A stretch of DNA of 64,000 nucleotides. Origin: an uncultured Coriobacteriaceae bacterium. GTDB lineage: Bacteria; Actinomycetota; Coriobacteriia; Coriobacteriales; Atopobiaceae. The notes under the pieces are model-generated. The model had not been told where the DNA came from. It saw only the letters and a program-made list of their open reading frames with translations, and ran no database searches. Positions 34,772 through 42,681 of the stretch are shown in pieces (positions within the stretch are counted from its first letter, which is position 1; each line of letters begins with the position of its first letter). Position numbers and translations under genes: made by a program. The stretch spans positions 26,109 to 90,108 of the forward strand of contig CADBDT010000003.1 of NCBI GenBank assembly GCA_902793465.1, written 5' to 3'.

Positions 34772-36058
34772 ATGGCCAACACACAGACCATCGAGGTTCG
34801 AAAGTGTCCCGCCTGCGGCGGCTCGCTTCGCTATGACGCACGCTTGTCTACGCTCTCGTGCGTGTGGTGTGGAAGCGCCTATTCCGCAGAGGAGGCCGAG
34901 GTCAAGACCATTAGCACGTCGCTGGATGGCTTCACCTGCCCCGAGTGCGGCGCCCAGGTTTGCGTCGACGAGTTCTTGGCGTCCGTTACCTGTCCGTATT
35001 GCGGAAACAACGAGGTGAGCCCTCAGCGCTTTGACGGCAAGTTTGAGCCGGACTACGTGATTCCGTTTTCTGTGACCAAGAAGCAGGCGATCGACAACTA
35101 TCGGGAGCACGTTGCCCAAAAGGGCTATTTGCCCGACTCGTTTGTCTCCGACTCTCGCATTGTGTCGGTCCAGGGCACCTATGTGCCCTTCTGGCTCAAA
35201 GATGGCGTGGTGGACTTCGACTTTACCTTTATCCTCGATGACGGAAAAATTCGGGATACAACCTATATGGATTTCCGCACAGAGGGTACCTATACCTATT
35301 CGCGGGTTCCCGCCGATGGGTCGCGCAACATGGCGGACGACATGATGGACTCTCTCGAGCCCTACGACTACGCCGCACTGGAGCCGTTTACGACCGACTG
35401 CATGCCCGGGTTCATGGCAGAGAGGTATTCGGTGGGACCCAAGGAGGTAAACAATCGCATAGAGCGACGGGTAAAGAACTCCGCCCTGCTTGCGTGCAAG
35501 GACGACGTGACGGACAGCGTTTGGATTCACGCCGCGGCAGACGGAAGCCGCTCACGAGCGGTGGTTCACCATGTGTCGTCAAAGCAGGCGCTGCTTCCCG
35601 TATGGCTCATTGTTGTTGAGTTCGCGGGAACGAGACACCTCGTTGGCGTTAACGGGCAAACCGGCAAGGTGGCCGTTAACCTACCCATCGACGAGGGCAA
35701 GAAGAAAAAGGCCATTACAAAGCAAATCGTAATAGACATGCTCATATTCCTGCCGCTTTTGGTGTTGCTCTTCGTGCTGTGGAGGCTGTTCCTGCCGAGC
35801 AACGTGAGCCTGCACAACCTAAGCCGCGTTTCGACAAGCAACATGGTGTATGTTGTGGGTCTGCCAATCCTCATGCTGCTTATTCTGGTTATAACGCCTT
35901 GGTTGGCCTATCGTTCCTCGAAGCGCAAGGTCGAGGCTGCTATGCAAAATGTGGCGGAGGCTTCTGACGCCCTGGACTTCGACATAGGCGGGCTTTCGTT
36001 TACGCGCAAGGATCGTCGCAAAGGGCCAAAGCAGGTAAAGGACAACTGGCCGGTATAG
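34772..36058 (+). CDS. Double zinc-ribbon membrane protein (TFIIB-type zinc ribbon annotation)
   Basis: The 428-residue protein starts at the ATG at 34772 (GGAAGG upstream). It begins with two zinc ribbons: CPAC/CVWC (about 10-32) and CPEC/CPYC (about 55-80). A central beta-rich domain ('YVPFWLKDGVVDFDFTF' type) follows, and two membrane helices close the chain (about 325-345 and 365-385) before a basic end. This is a known architecture in Firmicutes and Actinobacteria, where such proteins are annotated by the ribbon only. Function unknown; it may sense or hold a partner at the membrane. Confidence 0.78.
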   Translation: MANTQTIEVRKCPACGGSLRYDARLSTLSCVWCGSAYSAEEAEVKTISTSLDGFTCPECGAQVCVDEFLASVTCPYCGNNEVSPQRFDGKFEPDYVIPFSVTKKQAIDNYREHVAQKGYLPDSFVSDSRIVSVQGTYVPFWLKDGVVDFDFTFILDDGKIRDTTYMDFRTEGTYTYSRVPADGSRNMADDMMDSLEPYDYAALEPFTTDCMPGFMAERYSVGPKEVNNRIERRVKNSALLACKDDVTDSVWIHAAADGSRSRAVVHHVSSKQALLPVWLIVVEFAGTRHLVGVNGQTGKVAVNLPIDEGKKKKAITKQIVIDMLIFLPLLVLLFVLWRLFLPSNVSLHNLSRVSTSNMVYVVGLPILMLLILVITPWLAYRSSKRKVEAAMQNVAEASDALDFDIGGLSFTRKDRRKGPKQVKDNWPV

Positions 36059-36250
36059 CGGGATGCGCTCGGGCGCGATGCCGTACCCCACGAGACCGGT
36101 CACGTAGTCCCTTCTGATATGCGGGCTTTGCAAGGGTCGCTCCTCTTCGAATCAACTACGTGGGAGACCCCCAGTGGTTAGTTTGTCCACGCTCCGCCGT
36201 CCCTGTCCTGACGTGCTACCATGGGGGGCGCAGGGAGGCAAGGAGGTAAC
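36059..36250. other. Intergenic stretch at the left edge of an accessory region
   Basis: These 192 bases hold no gene I can support. Base use changes from the host style to a more GC-rich one near 36180, just before the AAA-ATPase gene. A minus-strand frame through this stretch runs on into the preceding gene and shows no ribosome binding site. Confidence 0.4.
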
Positions 36251-37846
36251 ATGGGCATGTACGTGAACCCGGGAAACGAGGGATTCAAGCGGATGTTGGC
36301 CGACGAGTACGTCGACAAGACCGGTCTCATTGCCCTTGTGAACGCTGTGGTTGACACGCCGAGCGGCCTCGTATGCTCCACGCGGCCGCGGCGCTTCGGC
36401 AAGACGTTCGCGGCTGAGTCGCTAGTGGCCTACTACACCTGCGGCGCCGACTCGCGGGGGCTCTTCGAGGGGCTGGACATATCGCGCGACCCGAGCTTTG
36501 AGGAACACCTCAACGCCTACAACGTGGTACACCTGGACATGACGGTGTTTCGCGGCGCGGATGACGTGGCTGCCGTGGTGAGGGCCGCGCTGCTTCCCGA
36601 GCTGAGGGCGCTCTGCCCCGGAGCTGGCGAGGGCAGCCCCGATCCCTCGCTGGAACTCGTCTCGGCCCTCGCCGACGTGGTGGCCGCCACTGGCCGTAAG
36701 TTCGTCTTCGTGATCGACGAGTGGGACGCGCCGCTTCGCGAGCGGCGGTCGAGGGAGTCGCAGGAGGTCTGGGTCTACTTCCTCCGCTTGCTGTTCAAGA
36801 ACGCCACCTTCACGCCGGAAGCCATCGCCGCGTGCTACATGACGGGAATTCTGCCCATCGTGCGCTACGGCACGCAGTCGGCGCTGTCCGACTTCGACGA
36901 GTACACGGTGCTCCAGCCGAGCGCTTACGCCCCCTACGTAGGACTTACGGAGGCCGAGGTGGAGGCACTGGCCGCTCGGTACGGCATGGACATGGACGAG
37001 CTGCGCTGCTGGTACGACGGATATGAGCTGCCCTACGTGGACAAGACCACCCGTGAGCGCAGGGTCGTGCGCGCCTACGCGCCCTACTCGGTGATGCGCG
37101 CCTGTAACCGCGGCGAGGTCGGGCCCTACTGGGTGAGCTCGGAGGCGTTCGCCAGCCTGCGGACCTACGTCGACCTAGACTTCGACGGGCTCCAACAGGC
37201 TGTCGTGCAGGCTCTCGGCGGCGCGGGTGTGCGCGTGGACACCCACTCGTTCGAGAACAGCATTCACGACGTCGCCAACCGCGACGACGCCCTCACGTTG
37301 CTGTGCCACCTGGGCTACCTCTGCTACGACGCGGACACGCGTACCGCCCGCGTGCCCAACGAGGAGGTGCGCGCCGAGCTCCGACAGGCCGTGGCGCAGA
37401 GCCGCCACGTCGAGGTCGCGCGCATCGTGCGCGAGAGCGACGCGCTACTGCGCGCCACCTGGGACCTGGATGAGGATGCGGTGGCCGAGGGCATCTCGCG
37501 AGCGCACGACAATGGCTGCGCGCCGACATTCTACAACGACGAGCAGGCCCTGCGCGCGGTGGTCAAGTCCGCCTACATCGCCGCTGCCGACCACTACGCG
37601 ACAATCGAGGAGCTGCCCTCCGGTCGTGGCCTGGCCGATGTGGTGTACCTGCCCCGCCGTGGCGACCCGGCGCCGGCGCTTCTGGTCGAGCTCAAGTGGG
37701 ACCGTTCGCCAGAGGCCGCCATCGCCCAGGTGCGAGACCGCGATTACCCGGCCGTCCTGCGCGGCTGGGGAGGGCCAATCCTGCTGGTGGGCGTCACCTA
37801 CGACCGCAAGTCCAAGCGCCACACCTGCCGCATCGAGGAGGCGTGA
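36251..37846 (+). CDS. AAA-ATPase-like protein with PD-(D/E)XK nuclease-type C-terminus (DUF1703)
   Basis: The 531-residue protein starts at the ATG at 36251, nine bases after AGGAGG. The N-terminal two thirds are an AAA-ATPase_like domain (PF09820 type): 'FKRMLADEYVDKTGLI', a P-loop 'STRPRRFGKT' (about 43-52) and Walker B-like 'FVFVIDEWDAP'. The C-terminal part ('GLADVVYLPRRGDPAPALLVELKWD', about 455-480) matches the DUF1703 PD-(D/E)XK fold with D...E-x-K. Such genes are often multi-copy and mobile in gut bacteria; a defence or conflict role is suspected but unproven. Codon use is clearly more GC-rich than in the neighbours, which suggests transfer. Confidence 0.88.
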   Translation: MGMYVNPGNEGFKRMLADEYVDKTGLIALVNAVVDTPSGLVCSTRPRRFGKTFAAESLVAYYTCGADSRGLFEGLDISRDPSFEEHLNAYNVVHLDMTVFRGADDVAAVVRAALLPELRALCPGAGEGSPDPSLELVSALADVVAATGRKFVFVIDEWDAPLRERRSRESQEVWVYFLRLLFKNATFTPEAIAACYMTGILPIVRYGTQSALSDFDEYTVLQPSAYAPYVGLTEAEVEALAARYGMDMDELRCWYDGYELPYVDKTTRERRVVRAYAPYSVMRACNRGEVGPYWVSSEAFASLRTYVDLDFDGLQQAVVQALGGAGVRVDTHSFENSIHDVANRDDALTLLCHLGYLCYDADTRTARVPNEEVRAELRQAVAQSRHVEVARIVRESDALLRATWDLDEDAVAEGISRAHDNGCAPTFYNDEQALRAVVKSAYIAAADHYATIEELPSGRGLADVVYLPRRGDPAPALLVELKWDRSPEAAIAQVRDRDYPAVLRGWGGPILLVGVTYDRKSKRHTCRIEEA

Positions 37847-38034
37847 GGCCCGCAGCCTGCGTCGCAGAGTGAGAATAGGGCCCGATACCTTCTTAGAGTC
37901 AATGCTCCGCGGGCTCAGAAGCAAGGGCGCCGTCTGATCGGTGACGTTTCCTGCCATGGTAAAAAAGCATGACCGGTGCCTGTCCTGTGTCTATGAGCCA
38001 TGGTGGCGCAGGGCGTCCGGGAAGGGTGCTGCTC

Positions 38035-38381
38035 AACATGCGTATGTGAGTACGTCGCGACCTGGGACTCCAGCTTAGCGACAGGACCCAGATGCACCCG
38101 CTTTCGCAGGGGATGGACTACGTGGGCAGCGCCACTGCCTCACTGATACCGGCAAGGCGATGAAGGGGCTTCGGGCCTCGAGCAAGCGGCGCTTCAAGCG
38201 CAGGCTCAAGCGGATGCAGGAGGCGTATGCAAACGGCGAAGCGGATCTGGATGCCATCCTGGGGAGGCTTGCCAGTTATAATGGACGCCTGGAGAGAGGC
38301 GATACGTGGCGTCTGAGGCAGCGCGTCTTTGGAAGCCTCGCGTTCTCGCGTAATCCCGTGCGGTTGCAGACCGCCCCTTAA
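38035..38381 (+). pseudogene. Remnant of a reverse transcriptase (C-terminal part)
   Basis: From about 38060 the translation reads like the last palm and thumb part of a bacterial reverse transcriptase: 'VRRDLGLQLSDRTQMHPLSQG' followed by 'MDYVG', matching the usual 'LGL.L..KT.I.P.S.G.DFLG' pattern. The frame then breaks and continues in another frame from 38145 with 'ASSKRRFKRRLKRMQEAYANG' and 'LGRLASYNGRLERGDTWRLR', the typical end of such proteins. At least one stop and one frameshift separate the parts, and the catalytic YxDD part is not found. It may come from a DGR, a group II intron or a similar element. Confidence 0.6.
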
Positions 38382-38503
38382 GGTGAGGGCACGTGAAGGG
38401 AGGCCGATATGAGGGTCCATGCGTGGAGGAGAGCCCCGCGTGCGCCTCGAGCAACCATGAGTTTTCGGGAAGCTAAGGCGGGGACGGCGAGACCCTCTTT
38501 CAC

Positions 38504-38653
38504 TTCGAAAACCTGCCCAAGTGTTTGAAATTTGGGCACCTTGTTTTGCGGGGCCCTATTCGCGGCACCCATGACCTGCGGCTTTATGGGGTGCCATATC
38601 TCCCGTACGGGCAACTGGCACCAGAATTTCAAACACATCCCCCTGGTTTCGAA
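38504..38653. repeat. Imperfect palindrome of about 150 bases
   Basis: TTCGAAAACC...GTGTTTGAAATTTGGGCACC at the left pairs with GGCACCAGAATTTCAAACAC...GGTTTCGAA at the right (about 37-base arms, some mismatches). The 76-base centre contains CGTACGGG. It may be a non-autonomous mobile element. Confidence 0.6.
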
Positions 38654-38738
38654 GCGAACGGCCCCTTCGCCGTCCCCATCGTCCTTCATCGTCCCTGAGC
38701 CTTCTAAGCTGGATGGACGGTCCCGTCCCCATCGTGCG

Positions 38739-38925
38739 AAACGCACGCCATTGCGCATAGTCAGCCGGCACTGCGCGCAGCCACGTGCGTTTTGGCGGCC
38801 GACCGCGTGCGAAACGCACGTCGCTGCGTATAGTCAGCTACCACTACACGCACCGGCGCATTTGTGCGGCCAGGCGCGTCGGGAACGCACGGCATTGCGT
38901 GCAGTTGGCTGGCGCGGACGATTGC
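38739..38925. repeat. Array C of the 73-base double-hairpin repeat (about 2.6 units)
   Basis: The marker ACGCAC recurs at 38741, 38814 and 38885 (73 and 71 bases apart). Units have the same alternating layout as arrays A and B, with GAAACGCACG-N4-TGCGYATAGT and its reverse complement. The sequence is somewhat more GC-rich, as is the island. Confidence 0.82.
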
Positions 38926-39667
38926 CTCCGTCCCCTGCCACGAAAGACGAGTTACGAGCAGGCTATTCCCGTCCGGCCCAGGCGGCATCGTTGAGGACAA
39001 AGGCGACGGGAAGTCTGCCCTTCTTACCTTCCAGCTTTGCGAGAGTGCCGATTCGTCTTGCGTTGCGTGGCCCGCGAAATGTGCATTCCGTGGCGCACGG
39101 AATGCAGACACCTTCCCGATAAGGTCTTCACCTGCGACTTTGTCGAGCGAACGGCTTGCCCTGCGTTTCGCGTCCCGCGGAACGCGCCTTTTGCGGCGCG
39201 CGAAACGCACCCGTTTCCCAGCAAGCCTTTTATCTAGCGAAGGGGAGTAGCCCTTTTGATAGGACGATTTCTTTTTGTCGCGAACCCCAACGGAGGACGG
39301 GGTGGCGGCCTTGTCAGCCCAAGGGACACCCCTCCATTTAAGGACGGGATGCGGGACCGCACAGACCGGAGCGCGGCCGATACATAGCACCCAGCATAAA
39401 ACCCTTAATCTGCGCACTGCGCGTCCGCAAAAAACCGCTTCGTGCGCACGGCGGGTCCACCAGCGCGCACGAAGCGCGCCTCCGTGGACGTCTGGTGCGC
39501 ACATTGCGTTATTGATGCACGGGAGTCCGTCGAGAAGACCCGTGCCTCTGCGAGTTTCTTGTGAGCCTGCGCGCGACGCCCCCCGACAGGACCGAGGCGA
39601 GGCGCCCGAGGGTCGGCAGCCTGAATATTGCCTTATGACGTCACCTGGGACAGACGGGTATAGCCTG
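38926..39667. other. Gene-free stretch of the accessory island
   Basis: No gene can be supported over these 740 bases; open frames lack ribosome binding sites and family resemblance. It holds an inverted repeat at about 39070-39105 (TGCATTCCGT and ACGGAATGCA) and a degenerate family A hairpin at 39231-39262. The sequence looks like decayed mobile or coding DNA. Confidence 0.5.
39231..39262. repeat. Degenerate family A palindrome
   Basis: TATCTAGCGAAGGGGAGTAG and CCCTTTTGATAGGA keep the family outline (GGGGAGTA core, TATC...GATA ends) but with several mismatches. Confidence 0.55.
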
Positions 39668-39736
39668 CTCTTGACTCATCTTTAGTGGCAGGCATCCGTT
39701 CCTGGCCCTAAAGATGAGTCAAGAGGGGCGTTTTTT
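39668..39736 (+). terminator. Rho-independent terminator
   Basis: CTCTTGACTCATCTTTAG (39668-39685) pairs with CTAAAGATGAGTCAAGAG (39708-39725), followed by GGGCGTTTTTT on the plus strand. It is a strong terminator with no intact gene before it, so its gene has probably decayed. Confidence 0.85.
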
Positions 39737-39794
39737 CCGTCCACGCCAGGCGCGACAATGCGCTCGTGACGACAACCCGAGCAGGAGGTGCGAC

Positions 39795-39932
39795 GTGGCG
39801 AGGAAGAGGGAAGGCACAAGGTCGAAGTCGAAGGCGAGGACCGCCTCGCAGAACGCCCCGAGGGGGATGGCCGGCAACATAGCCGAGCTCATCGAGAGGT
39901 TCGGCACCGAGGAGACGTGCGAGCTGCACATT
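39795..39932 (+). pseudogene. Truncated IS1595-type transposase start
   Basis: An AGGAGG site stands before the GTG at 39795. The next 46 codons encode a basic start and then 'NIAELIERFGTEETCELHIE', which resembles the N-terminus of IS1595-family transposases ('L.ERFGTEE.CR..L') just before their zinc ribbon. After this the resemblance stops. No terminal repeats of the insertion sequence are seen. It is a small remnant, called with caution. Confidence 0.5.
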
Positions 39933-40112
39933 GAATCTTTAGGGCTAGGGGTTACCCCCTGGTGTCACAGGCATCTCGCGCCATCCGTTCGCAATCCGCG
40001 GTTCACACTCCCGTAACACGTGCCTCACCTGCGGGCAATACGGCTCCTCAACAATAGCGCGGTCATTGGGCACGTGCTCGACAGGCACGTCAGTCAACGA
40101 AAGGAGATGCCC

Positions 40113-41354
40113 ATGAGTGCGAGTGACACTGGTTTCGTATTGCTATGCGCGGCCTTCGTCCTGTTCATGACTCCTGGCCTTGCCTTCTTCTATGGAGGGC
40201 TGGGAAGGAGAAAGAACGTGGCCAACAACATCTTGTCGTCGTTCTTCCTCATTGGGATTGCAACCGTCATGTGGTTCGCCTTCGGATTCTCGCTGGCGTT
40301 TGGTTCAGACCATGCCGGGATCATCGGGGGCTTCGACCACCTCATGATGCAGGGGGTGGGCATGGATCCCGGGTACTACGCGAGCACGATTCCCTTCTCG
40401 GCCTTCGCCATGTTCCAGATGATGTTCGCCATCATCACTCCGGCGCTCATCACCGGCGCCGTGGCGGGCAGGATGCGCTTTGGGTCTCTCGCCCTCTTTG
40501 TGGTGCTGTGGACGCTCGTGGTGTACTACCCCATAGCCCATATGGTGTGGGGCAACGGCGGCTGGCTTGCCTCGATCGGCTCGATTGACTTTGCCGGTGG
40601 CAACGTGGTGCACATCAGCTCCGGGGCAAGCGCGCTCGTGCTCTGCATGGTGCTAGGCCGTCGCATGGGATACGACCAAGGCGGATACCGCGTCCATAAC
40701 ATCCCCATGGTCGCCATCGGTGCGGCGCTTTTGCTCTTCGGCTGGCTGGGATTCAACTCGGGCAGCGCCCTTGCGGCAGACGGCCTGGCAGCGCATGCAT
40801 TTGCGGCCAGCATCGTGTCGGCGGCGGCGGCCGAGTGCACCTGGATGCTCATGGACGTGGCAAACGACGGACGACCCACGCTGGTGGGGGCCTGCACCGG
40901 ACTCGTGATCGGTCTCGTGGCCATCACCCCGGGATGCGGCTTCGTACCCCTGTGGGCCGCCCTTCTCATCGGCGCCGCGGCCAGCCCGATCTGCTACCTG
41001 TGCGTATCTAGACTCAAGCCGAGACTCGGATACGACGACGCGCTCGACGCCTTTGGGTGCCATGGTGTCGGCGGCATATTCGGCGGACTGTGCACGGGAC
41101 TCTTCGCCACCAAGGAGGTCAACCCCGCCATACAGTGGAACGGACTCGTGTTTGGAGACACCCAGCTCTTTGTGGCCCAAGTGATCTCCATCGTGGTGAC
41201 CATCGCTCTGGCAGTGCTCGGCACGCTCGTGTGCATATTCGTGGTGCGGCTCGTAGGCGACCTGCGGGTGAGCGAGCGCGAGGAGCGTCTGGGACTCGAC
41301 CTCACGCAACATGGCGAGCGCGCCTATCCTTCGTTTAACGGACTCGACGACTAG
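40113..41354 (+). CDS. amt: Ammonium transporter
   Basis: The 413-residue protein has eleven hydrophobic segments and the family marks 'TPGLAFFYGGLGRRKN' near the start, 'AGGNVVHISSGASALV' and 'DDALDAFGCHGVGGIFGGL' with the twin-His region of the pore. It lets ammonium into the cell. The start at 40113 has AAGGAG six bases upstream (an ATG at 40107 overlaps that site). It is followed after 12 bases by the PII gene, the classical amt-glnK pair, so the PII protein should gate it. Confidence 0.93.
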   Translation: MSASDTGFVLLCAAFVLFMTPGLAFFYGGLGRRKNVANNILSSFFLIGIATVMWFAFGFSLAFGSDHAGIIGGFDHLMMQGVGMDPGYYASTIPFSAFAMFQMMFAIITPALITGAVAGRMRFGSLALFVVLWTLVVYYPIAHMVWGNGGWLASIGSIDFAGGNVVHISSGASALVLCMVLGRRMGYDQGGYRVHNIPMVAIGAALLLFGWLGFNSGSALAADGLAAHAFAASIVSAAAAECTWMLMDVANDGRPTLVGACTGLVIGLVAITPGCGFVPLWAALLIGAAASPICYLCVSRLKPRLGYDDALDAFGCHGVGGIFGGLCTGLFATKEVNPAIQWNGLVFGDTQLFVAQVISIVVTIALAVLGTLVCIFVVRLVGDLRVSEREERLGLDLTQHGERAYPSFNGLDD

Positions 41355-41366
41355 GGAGGTTGGAGG

Positions 41367-41720
41367 ATGTTCAAGATAGAGGCGATCGTGCGAGAAGACT
41401 CCTTGGAGGACGTGAAGGCGGCATTGCTGGCACAGGACATCCGAGGCATCACCGTGAGCCAGGTGATGGGTTGTGGCACGCAGATGGGCTACACCCAGCT
41501 CGTGCGTGGCAACAAGGTGAGCACCACCATGTTGCCCAAGATCAAGTTCGAGATCGTTGTTTCGACCAGCGACTGGGCAGAGAAGGCCATCGAGGCCATA
41601 CGGTCTGCAGCCCACACCGGCAACCCCGGCGACGGAAAGATATTCGTATACCGCATCGACCGGGCCATTCGCATCCGAACCGGCGAGGAGGACGTCAAGG
41701 CCATCACGCCCGCGGGATAG
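41367..41720 (+). CDS. glnK: PII nitrogen regulatory protein lacking the modified T-loop tyrosine
   Basis: The 117-residue protein aligns along the whole length with GlnB/GlnK, including 'GDGKIFV' and 'RIRTGEED'. In the T-loop, 'TQLVRGNKVSTTMLPK' stands where the family has 'TELYRGAEYMVDFLPK': Tyr46 and Tyr51, the usual uridylylation/adenylylation sites, are Val and Val. It should therefore sense ATP/ADP and 2-oxoglutarate without covalent change at Tyr51. It follows amt after 12 bases with GGAGG in front. Confidence 0.92.
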   Translation: MFKIEAIVREDSLEDVKAALLAQDIRGITVSQVMGCGTQMGYTQLVRGNKVSTTMLPKIKFEIVVSTSDWAEKAIEAIRSAAHTGNPGDGKIFVYRIDRAIRIRTGEEDVKAITPAG

Positions 41721-41728
41721 GAACGGGC

Positions 41729-41800
41729 TGCCACGGACGCGGATCTAGGGTCGTGGCAAGAGGGCTCCTCTGCCACCACCCCAAATCCGTGGTCGTGGCA
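41729..41800 (+). terminator. Imperfect palindrome behind amt-glnK
   Basis: TGCCACGGACGCGGAT at the left pairs with ATCCGTGGTCGTGGCA at the right, with an inner GTGGCA/TGCCAC pair. It begins eight bases after the glnK stop and probably ends the amt-glnK transcript. A family E end (TTTAGGGGCAGGC) follows at about 41810. Confidence 0.65.
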
Positions 41801-41857
41801 CGTGACTCATGTTTAGGGGCAGGCATCCGTTTCCATTGACCGGGCATCCCGGGACGG

Positions 41858-42604
41858 CTACTCGTCCCTCTGAGCCACGAGGGCCTCGACGGCCTGTGCG
41901 GCAAACTCGGCCGCGCCACTGCCGGCTGTGGCGTCGATGTTGCGCGTAAACTCGCCGCCACTGCCGTATGCCTTGCCAAGCTGGGCAAATATCTCGTCCG
42001 TACACGTGTAGTAGTGCTCGGTTATAAAGTCCTGTATGCGTTTTGCCTGACGCTTGGCCTCGTCGCTTGCGGGGTCTTTGCCTGCCGCGGCCATGCGCCC
42101 AAACGGCACGAATAGGGCCATAAGGTCCGCGCCAAGAGCTGCTTGCTCGTCCTTCGTGCGTCTGGCGCTTTTGCGCTCATACTCCTTCCAGGCGGGCGAC
42201 TCTCCCCAAGCCGCCCGTGCCTGTTCGGCGTACTCGTCTATCTTGCTTGTGTCGAATGCCTCAAAGCTCACAGTGTGTGCTCCCTTCTCCTCTTGCAGTT
42301 GCCGTGCAAGCCGAATGAGCTTGCCCAGTCGCTCTCTCTTGAGCTCCAAAAGCTCGATTTGCATACTAAGCGCGCGTGTTTGCTCGAAGTCGGACGAGCT
42401 CACGATGCGCCTGATGTCCTTAAGCGAAAACCCCAGCTCCCTAAAGAGCAGGATCTGTTGGAGTCGCACGAGGTCCTCTTCGCTGTACAGGCGGTATCCT
42501 GCCGCACTTCTCTTTGCAGGCCGTAGGAGACCTATGTTGTCGTAGTGTTGCAACGTGCGAATGCTTACACCCGCAATCGCGCTTACCTCATGCACCGTCC
42601 TCAT
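41858..42604 (-). CDS. MerR-family regulator with TipAS-type antibiotic-binding domain
   Basis: The 248-residue protein starts with a MerR helix-turn-helix ('VHEVSAIAGVSIRTLQHYDNIG', residues 4-25) and wing ('GYRLYSEEDL'), followed by a long dimer helix (about 75-110) and a TipAS domain (about 130-245, 'ITEHYYTCTDEIFAQLGKAYG' type). TipAL proteins bind thiopeptides and activate their own and target promoters. It is divergent from no obvious target, so autoregulation is the simplest guess. The gene is alone. Confidence 0.88.
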   Translation of the reverse strand: MRTVHEVSAIAGVSIRTLQHYDNIGLLRPAKRSAAGYRLYSEEDLVRLQQILLFRELGFSLKDIRRIVSSSDFEQTRALSMQIELLELKRERLGKLIRLARQLQEEKGAHTVSFEAFDTSKIDEYAEQARAAWGESPAWKEYERKSARRTKDEQAALGADLMALFVPFGRMAAAGKDPASDEAKRQAKRIQDFITEHYYTCTDEIFAQLGKAYGSGGEFTRNIDATAGSGAAEFAAQAVEALVAQRDE

Positions 42605-42681
42605 GCCATGCCCTCCTTATGGCGTCATCTTAAACCCTAACGTTGCGTAAGGGTCAAGAGTAGAAAGACAGTGTCTGCCAC

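Noticed and set aside
38035..38381. A functional retron or DGR
   Set aside because: The RT is broken, lacks the catalytic YxDD part, and no msr/msd or template/variable repeat pair is visible.
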